Shown: positions 32,108-39,906 of the stretch, in pieces
How the letters are laid out: every line of letters begins with the position of its first letter
Position numbering within the stretch: the first letter of the stretch is position 1
Origin: Deltaproteobacteria bacterium
GTDB taxonomy: Bacteria > Myxococcota_A > UBA9160 > JAJDAL01
DNA: 41,379 bases
Direction: 5' to 3'
Assembly: GCA_029261875.1 (NCBI GenBank)
Contig: JAJDAL010000033.1
Coordinates: 207,830-249,208 of the forward strand
Translations under genes and position numbers: made by a program
The notes under the pieces: model-generated
What the model was told of the DNA's origin: nothing
The model's database searches: none
The model's input: only the letters and a program-made list of their open reading frames with translations

Positions 32108-32922
32108 GACGGCGTTTCGGTCGGGGGGTTCTGCGCGAGGAATTCGGCGCCGAGCTTCCCTTCGGCGATCTTCTCCGCCGGCCCCTGCATGGAAACGCGG
32201 AAATCCCGCTCGACTTCGATCCACAAGCTCCCACCGGGCATGCGCACGATCACCGGGCTGTCGCACAGCGCGCGCCGGCACACCACGGAGGCCGCCGCGC
32301 AGCTGCTCGACCCCGAAGCCAACGTGTAACCCGCCCCGCGTTCCCAGATCTCGATTCGAATCTCGTTTGCACCCAGCACTTGTGCGAACTGAACGTTGCT
32401 GCGATCGGGAAAGCGCGCGTGATTCTCCAGCGCCGGGCCCAGCGTGCGCGCCAGCTCGGCACTCACCGAAGGCAGCACCACCACGCAATGCGGATTTCCA
32501 ACCGATGCCGTCGACACTTCCCACTCGCGCCCGTCGACTTCCAGCGACTCCGTCACGGGACCGAATTCGACCCGCCCCATATCGACGCGCACCTGCCGAT
32601 CGTCCCTCACGCAACAGGTCACCGGTCCGCCTTCGGTCGAAACCGCGAAGGGGCGGTCGTGCACGCGCCCGCGGTCTCGCAGATAGCGGGCGAAGATCCG
32701 CAGGCCATTGCCGCTCTTTTCTGCGCGCGAACCGTCGGGGTTGTAGATGTGGAGCGCGAACGCGGAAGCCGTGGATCGATTCAGCAGAATCCCATCACTG
32801 CCAACGCCCCGGTTGCGATCGCACACGGCACGAACGAACGCCGCCGTGGGCGGACCGTCGAACTCCGCGTCTTCCACGACCAGATAGTCGTTTCCCAGCG
32901 CCTGGTATTTCGCGAAACGCAG
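32104..32922 (-). CDS. DapF-fold protein with Ser at both catalytic Cys positions; CTG start
   Basis: About 272 residues. It aligns end to end with diaminopimelate epimerase: RFAKYQALGNDYLVVED at the start, RNRGVGSDGILL, YNPDGSRAEKSGNGLRIFARYL, GNPHCVVV and WERGAGYTLASGSSS. In DapF the two catalytic residues are Cys in CGNG and ACGTG. Here they are Ser70 (KSGNG) and Ser203 (ASGSS), and the usual Glu before the second motif is Tyr199. No ATG, GTG or TTG lies between the upstream stop and residue 16. The CTG at 32922 follows GGAGGT by 3 nt and gives the family N-terminus. Epimerase activity should not be assumed. Confidence 0.85.
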   Translation of the reverse strand: MRFAKYQALGNDYLVVEDAEFDGPPTAAFVRAVCDRNRGVGSDGILLNRSTASAFALHIYNPDGSRAEKSGNGLRIFARYLRDRGRVHDRPFAVSTEGGPVTCCVRDDRQVRVDMGRVEFGPVTESLEVDGREWEVSTASVGNPHCVVVLPSVSAELARTLGPALENHARFPDRSNVQFAQVLGANEIRIEIWERGAGYTLASGSSSCAAASVVCRRALCDSPVIVRMPGGSLWIEVERDFRVSMQGPAEKIAEGKLGAEFLAQNPPTETPS

Positions 32923-32925
32923 ACG

Positions 32926-32931
32926 ACCTCC
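32926..32931 (-). promoter_or_regulatory. Shine-Dalgarno deciding the CTG start
   Basis: A perfect GGAGGT lies 3 nt upstream of CTG in the 30-nt gap after the DUF4340 stop; the spacing is short. Confidence 0.55.
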
Positions 32932-32952
32932 GGATCCGCGAGGCGCAATCGG

Positions 32953-34413
32953 TCAGGGAGCGCCCTGTCCTCCGAGCCCCAGGGCTTCCAGGTCCAGCTC
33001 GGGCGCGACTTCTTCGTCTTCCGACGAAGCGACGAAGCGATTCTCGAAGGCTTCGAGATTGACGGGAACGTGTTCCGCGAGCGCGTAGGAGATGCGATAG
33101 ATCTCCGGTTGGTCCGCGTGCTTCGCGATGATGCCCTTCTCTCCGTCGAAACTCCCGAGGTGCACTTCCGTCAGACGATCTTCGCCACCCCAAACGCGGA
33201 GGATCGCGTTGGGGGGAGACAACCCGATTCCTGCCAGCTCGTCGGCCCCCATGGATTCCGCGACGATGTCGCTGCCCTTGAGCAACCCGAGTTCCGTCAC
33301 CAGGCGTCCCGCCTTCGACGGCGCCATTTCCGTGGGCGTCGTGGTCCAGCCGGATTCGCCGCGCGTGCCTTCGATCTTGAGCGAACGACTCTCGCTTGCG
33401 CCGTCTTCCTGGAAGACCAGCTCGAAGCGATCCGCATCCCCGGACGCAAAGCGCGAAACCACCTTGAAGCGGTAATCCACCACCTTGCGGGGAAACTCGT
33501 CGATGCGTTTGCGGGGAATCAGGTAGAGAAACGGCAGGGCGCCGCGCGCGATCCGCGCGCCGTCGTACTCGCCCCCGACCGCGATCTCGTAGCGCGCCCC
33601 GCTGACCCCCTCTTCTTCTGCACGGGCGTGTAGCACCGCGCGAAAGGCCGGGCGGTCGAGTCCCACTTCGACATCCGGCGGCGGTTCGTCGACGAACCCG
33701 GTCGCGCGCAAGAAGGAAAGATCGGAAAGCAGCCCCGACACGATCTCGTCGTCCGCAGCCCCTTCCAGGGGCTCCATCAAACGCCAGGCCGAAGCGGCCC
33801 CTTCGGGTGCGCGAACCAACGTAACGGCGCCACCGGGCCAGAACGTCTCGATGCGTTCGATGGCGCTGGTTTCGAATTGCAGGATCCGCTTTTCCCGCAG
33901 ATCGTCGAGCGCACGCGTGAACGCGTTCACGCTGAAACTCGGAACCGTGTAGATGCGGCTCGTGTCCGCCGTGGACACGTAGCTGTTCGCATCGATCGGC
34001 GTCTTGCCCCCGATCCGCAGCTCGTACTCGGTACCGCCCGCCGCGAAGCGAACGACCTGGGCCTTCTCGCCGAGACTGTAGACTTCCGGCGGTTGGGGAT
34101 CTTCGAGAACCCGCTCGCTCTTCAGGTTCACGAGCGCGCGCGCGATGGCGTCGATGGCCATGGAATCCCCGGGAGCCACGATCGGCTCGACGATCCCCCA
34201 GCCCTCCCCCAACGGTTCCGCCTTCACGTCTTGCTGATCGCTCGTCCGCAGGGAAACCCATTCGATTCCGTCTTCGCGGACGGCGGGAAATACGCGCTTT
34301 TCTTCCTCGGCGGCGGCCAGTCGCTCCTCGCCCCCGCGGATCTCGTAGAAATACAAGAACGCCCCCAGGACGCCGGCGACCAATGCGAGTATCAATGTGG
34401 TTCGGGGATTCAT
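32953..34413 (-). CDS. DUF4340 domain membrane-anchored protein
   Basis: A 486-residue protein with one N-terminal membrane anchor (about 6-24, TLILALVAGVLGAFLYFYEI) and a long extracytoplasmic part with two similar repeats. These include VVRFAAGGTEYELRIGGKTP, then IYTVPSFSVNAF and later ILRVWGGEDRLTEVHLG, EIYRISYALAEHV: the DUF4340 pattern. Such proteins commonly follow ABC-2 permease and GldG genes and are assumed to be part of that exporter. The ATG at 34413 has GAGG 8 nt upstream. The upstream frame is a shadow of the GldG gene. Confidence 0.88.
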   Translation of the reverse strand: MNPRTTLILALVAGVLGAFLYFYEIRGGEERLAAAEEEKRVFPAVREDGIEWVSLRTSDQQDVKAEPLGEGWGIVEPIVAPGDSMAIDAIARALVNLKSERVLEDPQPPEVYSLGEKAQVVRFAAGGTEYELRIGGKTPIDANSYVSTADTSRIYTVPSFSVNAFTRALDDLREKRILQFETSAIERIETFWPGGAVTLVRAPEGAASAWRLMEPLEGAADDEIVSGLLSDLSFLRATGFVDEPPPDVEVGLDRPAFRAVLHARAEEEGVSGARYEIAVGGEYDGARIARGALPFLYLIPRKRIDEFPRKVVDYRFKVVSRFASGDADRFELVFQEDGASESRSLKIEGTRGESGWTTTPTEMAPSKAGRLVTELGLLKGSDIVAESMGADELAGIGLSPPNAILRVWGGEDRLTEVHLGSFDGEKGIIAKHADQPEIYRISYALAEHVPVNLEAFENRFVASSEDEEVAPELDLEALGLGGQGAP

Positions 34414-34429
34414 GAGTTTGGCCTCGCAG

Positions 34430-36022
34430 CTAGCGGGAGTGGCGGCGCCCCCACCAAGATACGGCGCCCAGGATCGCGATCGCTTCGGGGAGAATGAACA
34501 GCGACAGGTAGCGAATGTTCGAAAGCTCCTGGGAGGAAAGGCGCAGACGCGACGCGCGCGATACCGGCGGGCGAATCGAGATCGCCTCGACATCGCCCAG
34601 CAGCCAATTCACGGAGTTGATGAACAGGTCGCGGTTTCGGTAGGCGTCGATCGCCTGATTGGACGCGAAGTCCGAATCGCCGAACACCACGAGTTTGGGC
34701 GTAGCCCCTTCCTCCACCGCTTCGTGGGCCGGGGTGCCGGCGATCGCGACCGGAATCGGACCGCGCGTGTCGTCGGGCTCGAAGCCGAATTTCCCCTGCT
34801 GGACGAAGAGGTCGAGATTGCGCTCGGCCCAGGAATTCTTGCTCGTCTTCACGATCTCCGTGAAATCGCCGCCGCCTCCGGCCTTGGCCCCGACACTGCG
34901 CGCCATCACGAAGAGCGTCACCTCGCGCAAGTCTTGGGTGATCGGGTGTCCCGCGTACTCGCCGGCGGTGGCCGCGTGGGGTTGACCGAACAGGCCCTGC
35001 AGTTCGTCGAGGATCACATCGTCGCCGAGGACGACGCCCCATTGATCGAGCAGACCGTAGAGATCCGTATTCGCGCGCGGATCCACGAGCGCGAGCACCG
35101 AGCCCCCGCGGTTTACGTAGTTTTCCAGGGCGCGGGTTTCGGCCGGACGCAGGGCCTGGGTGGGACCGGCAATCACCACGACGTCCGCATCGTCGGGCAC
35201 CTCCCCCACCACGCCCAGTACGATGGATTCGAGCCGGTAATTCTCGTTCTCGAGCGCCTTGGCGGCCTTCGAATACCCGTTTTCGATGATCGCTGCACCG
35301 CCTTGAGGACTTTGTCCCTTGGGCCCATCGCTGATGGGTCGTTCGCCGTGCCCTTCGAGGAAGTAGACCTTCTTGTCACCGGTTCGCGTCAGCTTCACGA
35401 TGGCGTTGGTGAGTTCGCTCTCGTTGGGCTCGGTGACCTGAACCGCTTCCTCGCCGATCGCCACGCGGATCAAACCCTGACCCAATTGATCGTCGCTGAT
35501 GGCGTAGCGCTCGAGCAGATCCCGACGCACCTGGGGGTCGACGACTTCCACCTTCACCCGGTCGCTCACGTAGGCGTAGCGATCGAGCAGATCGCGGATC
35601 GAACCGGCCACCAGCGCGGGATAGAAGGCCAGCAGTTCGACGTCGCGTTCCAAACCTTCGATCACCTTGACGGTCTGATCCGAAAGCGAGAGCGCTTTGG
35701 CTTCGCTCCAATCGAAACGCTTCGTGTAGCGCGTGCTCATGAAGCCCAACATGCCGAGAATCACCACGCCCAGGATCGTCGAGACCACGGCGCTGGTTCC
35801 GTATTTCTGGACCCGTCGCGCTTCCCCGGTACTGAGCCGCTCGCGCCACATGTCGAGTCCGCCGACCAGGGCCGACACCAGCAACAACACGCCGAGACCA
35901 AAATTTCCGTAGATCCAGCGCAGGTCGGTGGGGGCGCCCAGCTGCCAGACCACGAGACTGATCAAACCGAAGGCGATGAAAATCGCCCCGAGAACACCGA
36001 AAAGCGGAGACCAATTGCGCAT
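34430..36022 (-). CDS. GldG-family ABC transporter auxiliary protein
   Basis: A 530-residue protein with two N-terminal membrane spans (about 8-28 and 38-58) and a third near 78-98. A large extracytoplasmic GldG/ABC_transp_aux domain follows: KRFDWSEAKALSLSDQTV, then KVYFLEGHGERPI, VVVIAGPTQALRPAE, LVVFGDSDFASNQ. A C-terminal membrane span lies near 500-522. In Bacteroidetes GldG works with GldA/GldF in gliding; in other phyla the same set is a generic exporter. The ATG at 36022 overlaps the permease stop by one base (TAATG), with GGTGG upstream. Confidence 0.9.
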   Translation of the reverse strand: MRNWSPLFGVLGAIFIAFGLISLVVWQLGAPTDLRWIYGNFGLGVLLLVSALVGGLDMWRERLSTGEARRVQKYGTSAVVSTILGVVILGMLGFMSTRYTKRFDWSEAKALSLSDQTVKVIEGLERDVELLAFYPALVAGSIRDLLDRYAYVSDRVKVEVVDPQVRRDLLERYAISDDQLGQGLIRVAIGEEAVQVTEPNESELTNAIVKLTRTGDKKVYFLEGHGERPISDGPKGQSPQGGAAIIENGYSKAAKALENENYRLESIVLGVVGEVPDDADVVVIAGPTQALRPAETRALENYVNRGGSVLALVDPRANTDLYGLLDQWGVVLGDDVILDELQGLFGQPHAATAGEYAGHPITQDLREVTLFVMARSVGAKAGGGGDFTEIVKTSKNSWAERNLDLFVQQGKFGFEPDDTRGPIPVAIAGTPAHEAVEEGATPKLVVFGDSDFASNQAIDAYRNRDLFINSVNWLLGDVEAISIRPPVSRASRLRLSSQELSNIRYLSLFILPEAIAILGAVSWWGRRHSR

Positions 36023-36822
36023 TATCGCCACCTCACCGACTCGACCGCCGCTTTCGTCAAGAGCAGAAAGGTTCCGATCATCACACCGAAGTAAGCCACG
36101 TCCGAGGTATCCACCACACCTTCGAGCAACTGATTGACGTGATTCGCCGTCGACACGTAACGGATTCCATCCATCAGCGCGCCGGCGCCGCCGCCCAGGG
36201 CTGTCGAACCGAGATCCGCCAAACCGGCCAGAATCAACATCAGGAAGCCCAGAACGAAGGCGACGATGAAGGCGATCATCTGGTTGCGCGTGAGCGAAGA
36301 CGCAAAGGCCCCGATGGCGGCATACAGCAGCCCCGCCAGCAGCAAGCCCAATATTCCGGCCATGGACCACCAGAACTCCGGATCGCCGTAGTAGAAGAGC
36401 ATCCCGATGAAGAGCGCGACGATCCCGACCAGCAGGGATACGAATGCCGCAGCCGCGAAGAACTTGCCGAGCACGATCTCCCAGATCGAAAGCGGACTCG
36501 TCATCAACAGTTCGTCGGTCTTGTTGGCCTTCTCGGAAGCGAAGAGCCCCATGGTGATGCCCGGTATCAGGAACACCAGGATGATCCACATGGTTCCGAG
36601 GAACGGCAGGATCACGTACTGGTTCAGGTTCAGCGCCGACGATTGGTCGATTCCGAATTGCTGCATCTGGGTGGCGCGATCGAGCCGTTGGTAGAAGTTG
36701 AGGACGTTCAACAGGAAGAACACACCCGCCAGCAGCGAATACAGGGTGAGGACCACGTACGCGACGGGCGAGTAGAAGAGCGAACGAAGCTCGCGTCCGG
36801 CGATCAGTCCTACGTGTTTCAC
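36022..36822 (-). CDS. ABC-2 type transporter permease (GldF-like)
   Basis: A 266-residue protein with six membrane spans, beginning VGLIAGRELRSLFYSPVAYV. It carries the ABC-2 hallmark GLFASEKANKTDELLMTSPLSIWEIVLGKF near the third span (about 120-145). It pairs with the ATPase encoded just upstream and with GldG downstream. The GTG at 36822 overlaps the ATPase stop (GTGA). Cargo is unknown. Confidence 0.93.
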   Translation of the reverse strand: MKHVGLIAGRELRSLFYSPVAYVVLTLYSLLAGVFFLLNVLNFYQRLDRATQMQQFGIDQSSALNLNQYVILPFLGTMWIILVFLIPGITMGLFASEKANKTDELLMTSPLSIWEIVLGKFFAAAAFVSLLVGIVALFIGMLFYYGDPEFWWSMAGILGLLLAGLLYAAIGAFASSLTRNQMIAFIVAFVLGFLMLILAGLADLGSTALGGGAGALMDGIRYVSTANHVNQLLEGVVDTSDVAYFGVMIGTFLLLTKAAVESVRWR

Positions 36823-37589
36823 GAGGATCCCTCTTCGGTAACGGGGTCGACCCCTTCGTGGCCGTGACTCGATGTGACCCGGGCAAACAGATCGCCCAGG
36901 GTCTTGCCGTCGGCGGTCACTTCCGAGAGCGGCGCGTCGACGGTCTTGCGGCCATCCTTGATCAGCACCACGCGCTGACAGATGGCTTCCACTTCTTCGA
37001 GGATGTGGGTCGAAAGAATCACCGAACGCTGGTTGTCGCCCCGGCTGGGAGACACGAGATCGACGATCAAGCGGCGGATTTCGCGAATCTGTACCGGATC
37101 GAGTCCGCGCGTGGGCTCGTCGAGGATCAGCACCGGCGGATCGTGGACGATGGCCTGGGCCAGCCCCACGCGCTGGCGGTACCCGAGGGAAAGCGTGCCG
37201 ATGATCTTGCGCCGCACATCCGTCAGGCTGCAACGCTCGAGCGCCTGATCGACCGCCGCCCGGCGGTCGCGCCGCTTCACGTCCTTCAGACCCGCCACGT
37301 GGCGCAGGTAGCCGTCGACGTCCATTTCCGGATACAGCGGCGGGGTCTCCGGCAGATAACCGATGGCGCGCCGCGCGTTGATGGGATCGCTGAAGATGTC
37401 GTGCCCTCCGATGATCGCGGTTCCATCGGTGGCGGGCAGAAAGCCCGTCAACATGCGCATGGTGGTGGTCTTACCAGCGCCATTGGGTCCCAAAAAGCCC
37501 ACCACTTCGCCCTTCCCGATTTCGAACGAAACGTGGTCCACGGCCAACAGATCGCCGTAGCGCTTCGAAAGTTCACGGGCCACGATCAT
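36819..37589 (-). CDS. ABC transporter ATP-binding protein (GldA-like)
   Basis: A 256-residue ATPase with Walker A GPNGAGKTT (34-42), signature LSLGYRQR (133-140), Walker B ILDEP (155-159) and a switch His195. The signature deviates from LSGGQ but is usual for ABC-2 exporters. The ATG at 37589 overlaps the tetR stop (ATGA), with GGAGGAAG upstream. It energises the permease of the next gene. Confidence 0.95.
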   Translation of the reverse strand: MIVARELSKRYGDLLAVDHVSFEIGKGEVVGFLGPNGAGKTTTMRMLTGFLPATDGTAIIGGHDIFSDPINARRAIGYLPETPPLYPEMDVDGYLRHVAGLKDVKRRDRRAAVDQALERCSLTDVRRKIIGTLSLGYRQRVGLAQAIVHDPPVLILDEPTRGLDPVQIREIRRLIVDLVSPSRGDNQRSVILSTHILEEVEAICQRVVLIKDGRKTVDAPLSEVTADGKTLGDLFARVTSSHGHEGVDPVTEEGSS

Positions 37590-38236
37590 TCGGATCTTCC
37601 TCCCGCCGCAGCCCCGCCGAGGAATATCTCCACCACGGTTTCTGCCAGGTTCTGAAAGTCTTGGGGCGCCGCCGCCCCGCTGCGCTCGATTTTGATCATG
37701 TCGAGCACCAAACTCGTAATCACGATATCGAGGGCCCCGATGAACACGAAACACGCGATATCGGGATCCAGTTCAGCGCGCAATTCGCCGGATTGCTGCC
37801 CCTGCCGAACGATGCGGCCGATGATCTGAAACAAGCGACCGATGGCGTGGAGCTGGTGCGGTTCGTTGAAACGGGATGAGCGCTGAATCTCCAACACTAG
37901 CACGCGCACCCAATCCGGACGCGTCCGGTAGGCGTCGAGGATGCGCGACGCGATGGCGACGAGCTTTTCCCGCGTCGGAGTCGCTTCGCGCGCGATCGCG
38001 TCCACCTGGTCGAGGAATCCGGTCCAACGCTCCTCGAAGATGGAGCTGAGAATCTCTTCCTTGTTCTTGAAATAGTGATAGACGAGGCCGTAGGCGATTC
38101 CGGCCCGGGTCGCGATGTCCGAAACCCGCGTCCCGTGGTAGCCGTTGCGGGCAAACACGGCGATGGCCGCGTCCAAGATGCTTTCTCGTTTGTCGCGACG
38201 CGCGGTTTCTGCGTTTCCCACAGTCGGAGTCGTCAT
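37586..38236 (-). CDS. TetR-family transcriptional regulator
   Basis: A 216-residue protein with a TetR N-terminal helix-turn-helix (RESILDAAIAVFARNGYHG, IATRAGIAYGLVYHYFKNKEEIL, about 17-65) and a C-terminal ligand or dimerisation domain of the TetR_C type. First gene of the ABC-GldG-DUF4340-DapF-like operon, which it probably autoregulates. A dyad at 38283-38297 is a candidate operator. No strong Shine-Dalgarno precedes the ATG. Confidence 0.93.
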   Translation of the reverse strand: MTTPTVGNAETARRDKRESILDAAIAVFARNGYHGTRVSDIATRAGIAYGLVYHYFKNKEEILSSIFEERWTGFLDQVDAIAREATPTREKLVAIASRILDAYRTRPDWVRVLVLEIQRSSRFNEPHQLHAIGRLFQIIGRIVRQGQQSGELRAELDPDIACFVFIGALDIVITSLVLDMIKIERSGAAAPQDFQNLAETVVEIFLGGAAAGGRSE

Positions 38237-38282
38237 CGAACTGAAATAACCATCCCTTGGCAGTCTCGGAAACCGGCCGATG

Positions 38283-38297
38283 GGGGAATCCTTCCCC
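38283..38297. promoter_or_regulatory. Candidate TetR operator
   Basis: GGGGAA-TCC-TTCCCC, a perfect 6-3-6 dyad centred about 54 nt upstream of the tetR start. Its size is suitable for a TetR-family dimer. Confidence 0.4.
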
Positions 38298-38559
38298 TGG
38301 AAACCGTGCCCCGGAATCGATCATCCAAGCAGAGGGCGCCAAAAAGTTGGCTGCGCGGCCCCTGCGGAGGGCGAAATATGTTGCACGGACCGACTCAAGT
38401 CAACATCGAGAAAAACGAGGCGGCGTGGGGACTTTGCCGCCCAGAGCGCGCGCGCGAGGACGATTTCTACCCAGCGGGTGCCGCCGAAAAAAATGTCCGT
38501 CCGGAGGCCGGACACCGCCTTCCCGCGGGCGCGCGCTAGCCGTGCGGGCCCCGAGAGCC

Positions 38560-38565
38560 GATAAT
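38560..38565 (+). promoter_or_regulatory. Candidate leaderless promoter of the small membrane protein gene
   Basis: GATAAT is followed by exactly 6 nt and the GTG start, the same geometry as the rhomboid gene. TAGCCG lies 17 nt upstream. No Shine-Dalgarno is present. Confidence 0.45.
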
Positions 38566-38571
38566 CTGAAC

Positions 38572-38793
38572 GTGAGACGATTGCTCCTCGCCCTATTTGC
38601 GCTGTTCCTGTTGGCCCCGCAGGCCTCAGGAGACACGACGAATCCGGGCCTTCTACCGCCCGAGGCCCAGAAATGGAAGGGGGTCTTCTGCCCCCCGCGC
38701 AGCCAATCCCCCCTGCGCACCGCGCTTTCCTTCGGCGTCGTCGTGGGAGGCGTCGCGTTTATCGCCCACCGACGCAAGCGACCTTCCCGGTAA
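38572..38793 (+). CDS. Small exported protein with C-terminal membrane anchor
   Basis: A 73-residue protein, unrecognised. It has an N-terminal signal-like segment (RRLLLALFALFLLAPQASG, cleavage near 20), a short polar middle with one Cys (GVFCPPRSQ), a C-terminal hydrophobic span (about 50-65) and a basic end (HRRKRPSR). Hydrophobic span plus Arg-rich tail resembles protein-sorting tails, but no LPXTG, PEP or MYXO motif is visible. The GTG at 38572 is chosen by codon-frame continuity and the -10 geometry. It lies just before the glycosyltransferase gene. A coding role is likely but not proven. Confidence 0.55.
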   Translation: MRRLLLALFALFLLAPQASGDTTNPGLLPPEAQKWKGVFCPPRSQSPLRTALSFGVVVGGVAFIAHRRKRPSR

Positions 38794-38796
38794 ACT
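38791..38796 (+). promoter_or_regulatory. Candidate -10 of the glycosyltransferase gene
   Basis: TAAACT, overlapping the previous gene's TAA stop, lies 9 nt before the ATG at 38806, the same spacing as holB. No Shine-Dalgarno is visible. Confidence 0.3.
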
Positions 38797-38805
38797 CTCT
38801 CCCCT

Positions 38806-39906
38806 ATGCGTATTGCTCTGGTGATCGAGCGCTTCCTTCCCGGCGCTGGCGGCGTCGAAGGCGTGGCCTGGCGCGTCGCCCATGGGCTTGCGTCCGCGGG
38901 CGAAGAAGTTCACGTCGTGGCGCGCCGCGTCCAGCCGACCCCCAGCGTGACACTGCACGAAATTCAGGTGCCCGCCTTCTGGCAGCCCCTGCGCGTGTGG
39001 AGTTTCTCCCGAGCCGCGGCGCGAGCGGCTCCGCGCGGAAGTTTCGACATCGTGCATTCCTTCTCGCGAACGCGGCATCAGGACATCTACCGAGCCGGCG
39101 GCGGGAGCCATGCAGATTACCTCGAGCATCGCAGCGGCGGCAGCGGCAACGCGCGCTTCTCGCCGCGCCACGCCGCGCTCCTCGCCATGGAGCGCAAGAT
39201 ATTCGGCGACCCCAGCCAAATCATTCAGTGCAACTCCCTCATGGTGCGCGACGAGATCGCCGCGCGGTACGGCGTGGCGGACGAACGCCTGGCGGTGGTG
39301 TGGAACGGTGTCGACCTCGAACGATTCCAGCCGCGGCGGGAACGCGATCGCGCGGAAATCCGGAGCGAACTCGAATCCGCCGAGGAGCCGGTTTGGCTGT
39401 TCGCCGGTTCGGGCTTCGAACGCAAGGGACTCGACACGGTCCTGGCCGCGCTGGCGGCGGATCCCGCAGGCCACGCGCGCTTGTGGATCGCCGGCCGAGA
39501 CGACACCGCGCCATGGGAGAAGCGCGTTCGCGAGATGGGCCTCGCCTCCAAGGTCCGCTTCCTCGGCGCGCGGGACGACATGGAACGCGTCTACGCCGGC
39601 GCGGACGTTTTTTTGCTTCCCACCCGCTACGACGCCTTCGCGAACGTCTGTCTCGAAGCGGCAGCGGCGGGTCTCCCCGTAATTACCAGCGGGACCAACG
39701 GCGCGGCACACGTATTTCGAAATGCGGGTTTCGTGGTCGAGGACCCGGAGGACGTAGCGGGACTCGTCAAAGCCCTGGCGGAGTTGAAGACGCGTGAAAG
39801 CCGCCTTCAATGGGGGGGACGCTGCCGGCGCGTCGCCGAGGGCCACAGCTGGCACTCCCACGTCAACGCCTTGCGCGGCCTCTACCTGCGGATCACGTCG
39901 GTTTGA
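38806..39906 (+). CDS. Glycosyltransferase family 4 (WaaG-like)
   Basis: A 366-residue GT-B enzyme. The N-terminal acceptor domain begins MRIALVIERFLPGAGGVE and contains HSFSRTRHQDIYRAGGGSH, as in LPS core glucosyltransferases of the WaaG group. The C-terminal donor domain has VVWNGVDLERF, FAGSGFERKGLD and the GT4 motif PTRYDAFANVCLEAAAAGLPV. It probably adds a sugar to the LPS core from a nucleotide-sugar at the inner membrane. Its stop overlaps the next gene (TTGA), a kinase-like protein, consistent with core-modification neighbours. Confidence 0.88.
   Translation: MRIALVIERFLPGAGGVEGVAWRVAHGLASAGEEVHVVARRVQPTPSVTLHEIQVPAFWQPLRVWSFSRAAARAAPRGSFDIVHSFSRTRHQDIYRAGGGSHADYLEHRSGGSGNARFSPRHAALLAMERKIFGDPSQIIQCNSLMVRDEIAARYGVADERLAVVWNGVDLERFQPRRERDRAEIRSELESAEEPVWLFAGSGFERKGLDTVLAALAADPAGHARLWIAGRDDTAPWEKRVREMGLASKVRFLGARDDMERVYAGADVFLLPTRYDAFANVCLEAAAAGLPVITSGTNGAAHVFRNAGFVVEDPEDVAGLVKALAELKTRESRLQWGGRCRRVAEGHSWHSHVNALRGLYLRITSV

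Larger units (their letters stand above)
38237..38571. other. Intergenic region between tetR and the small membrane protein gene
   Basis: A 335-nt divergent gap with no convincing ORF. It holds the dyad at 38283-38297, two copies of GGAAACCG (38268-38275, 38299-38306) and a 6-bp hairpin GTCCGG-AGG-CCGGAC (38499-38513) next to a run of seven As (38487-38493). It also holds the GATAAT box at 38560-38565. On the minus strand the hairpin followed 5 nt later by seven Ts resembles a weak terminator. Nothing else is evident. Confidence 0.5.

Noticed and set aside
31465..33633. 722-codon plus-strand open frame
   Set aside because: Shadow crossing suhB (another frame) and the reverse of the DapF-like and DUF4340 genes; Arg/Pro-rich with no domain.
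38487..38513. Hairpin followed by seven Ts on the minus strand as a terminator
   Set aside because: The T-run is 5 nt away from a short 6-bp stem, and there is no minus-strand gene upstream to terminate; only noted within the intergenic entry.
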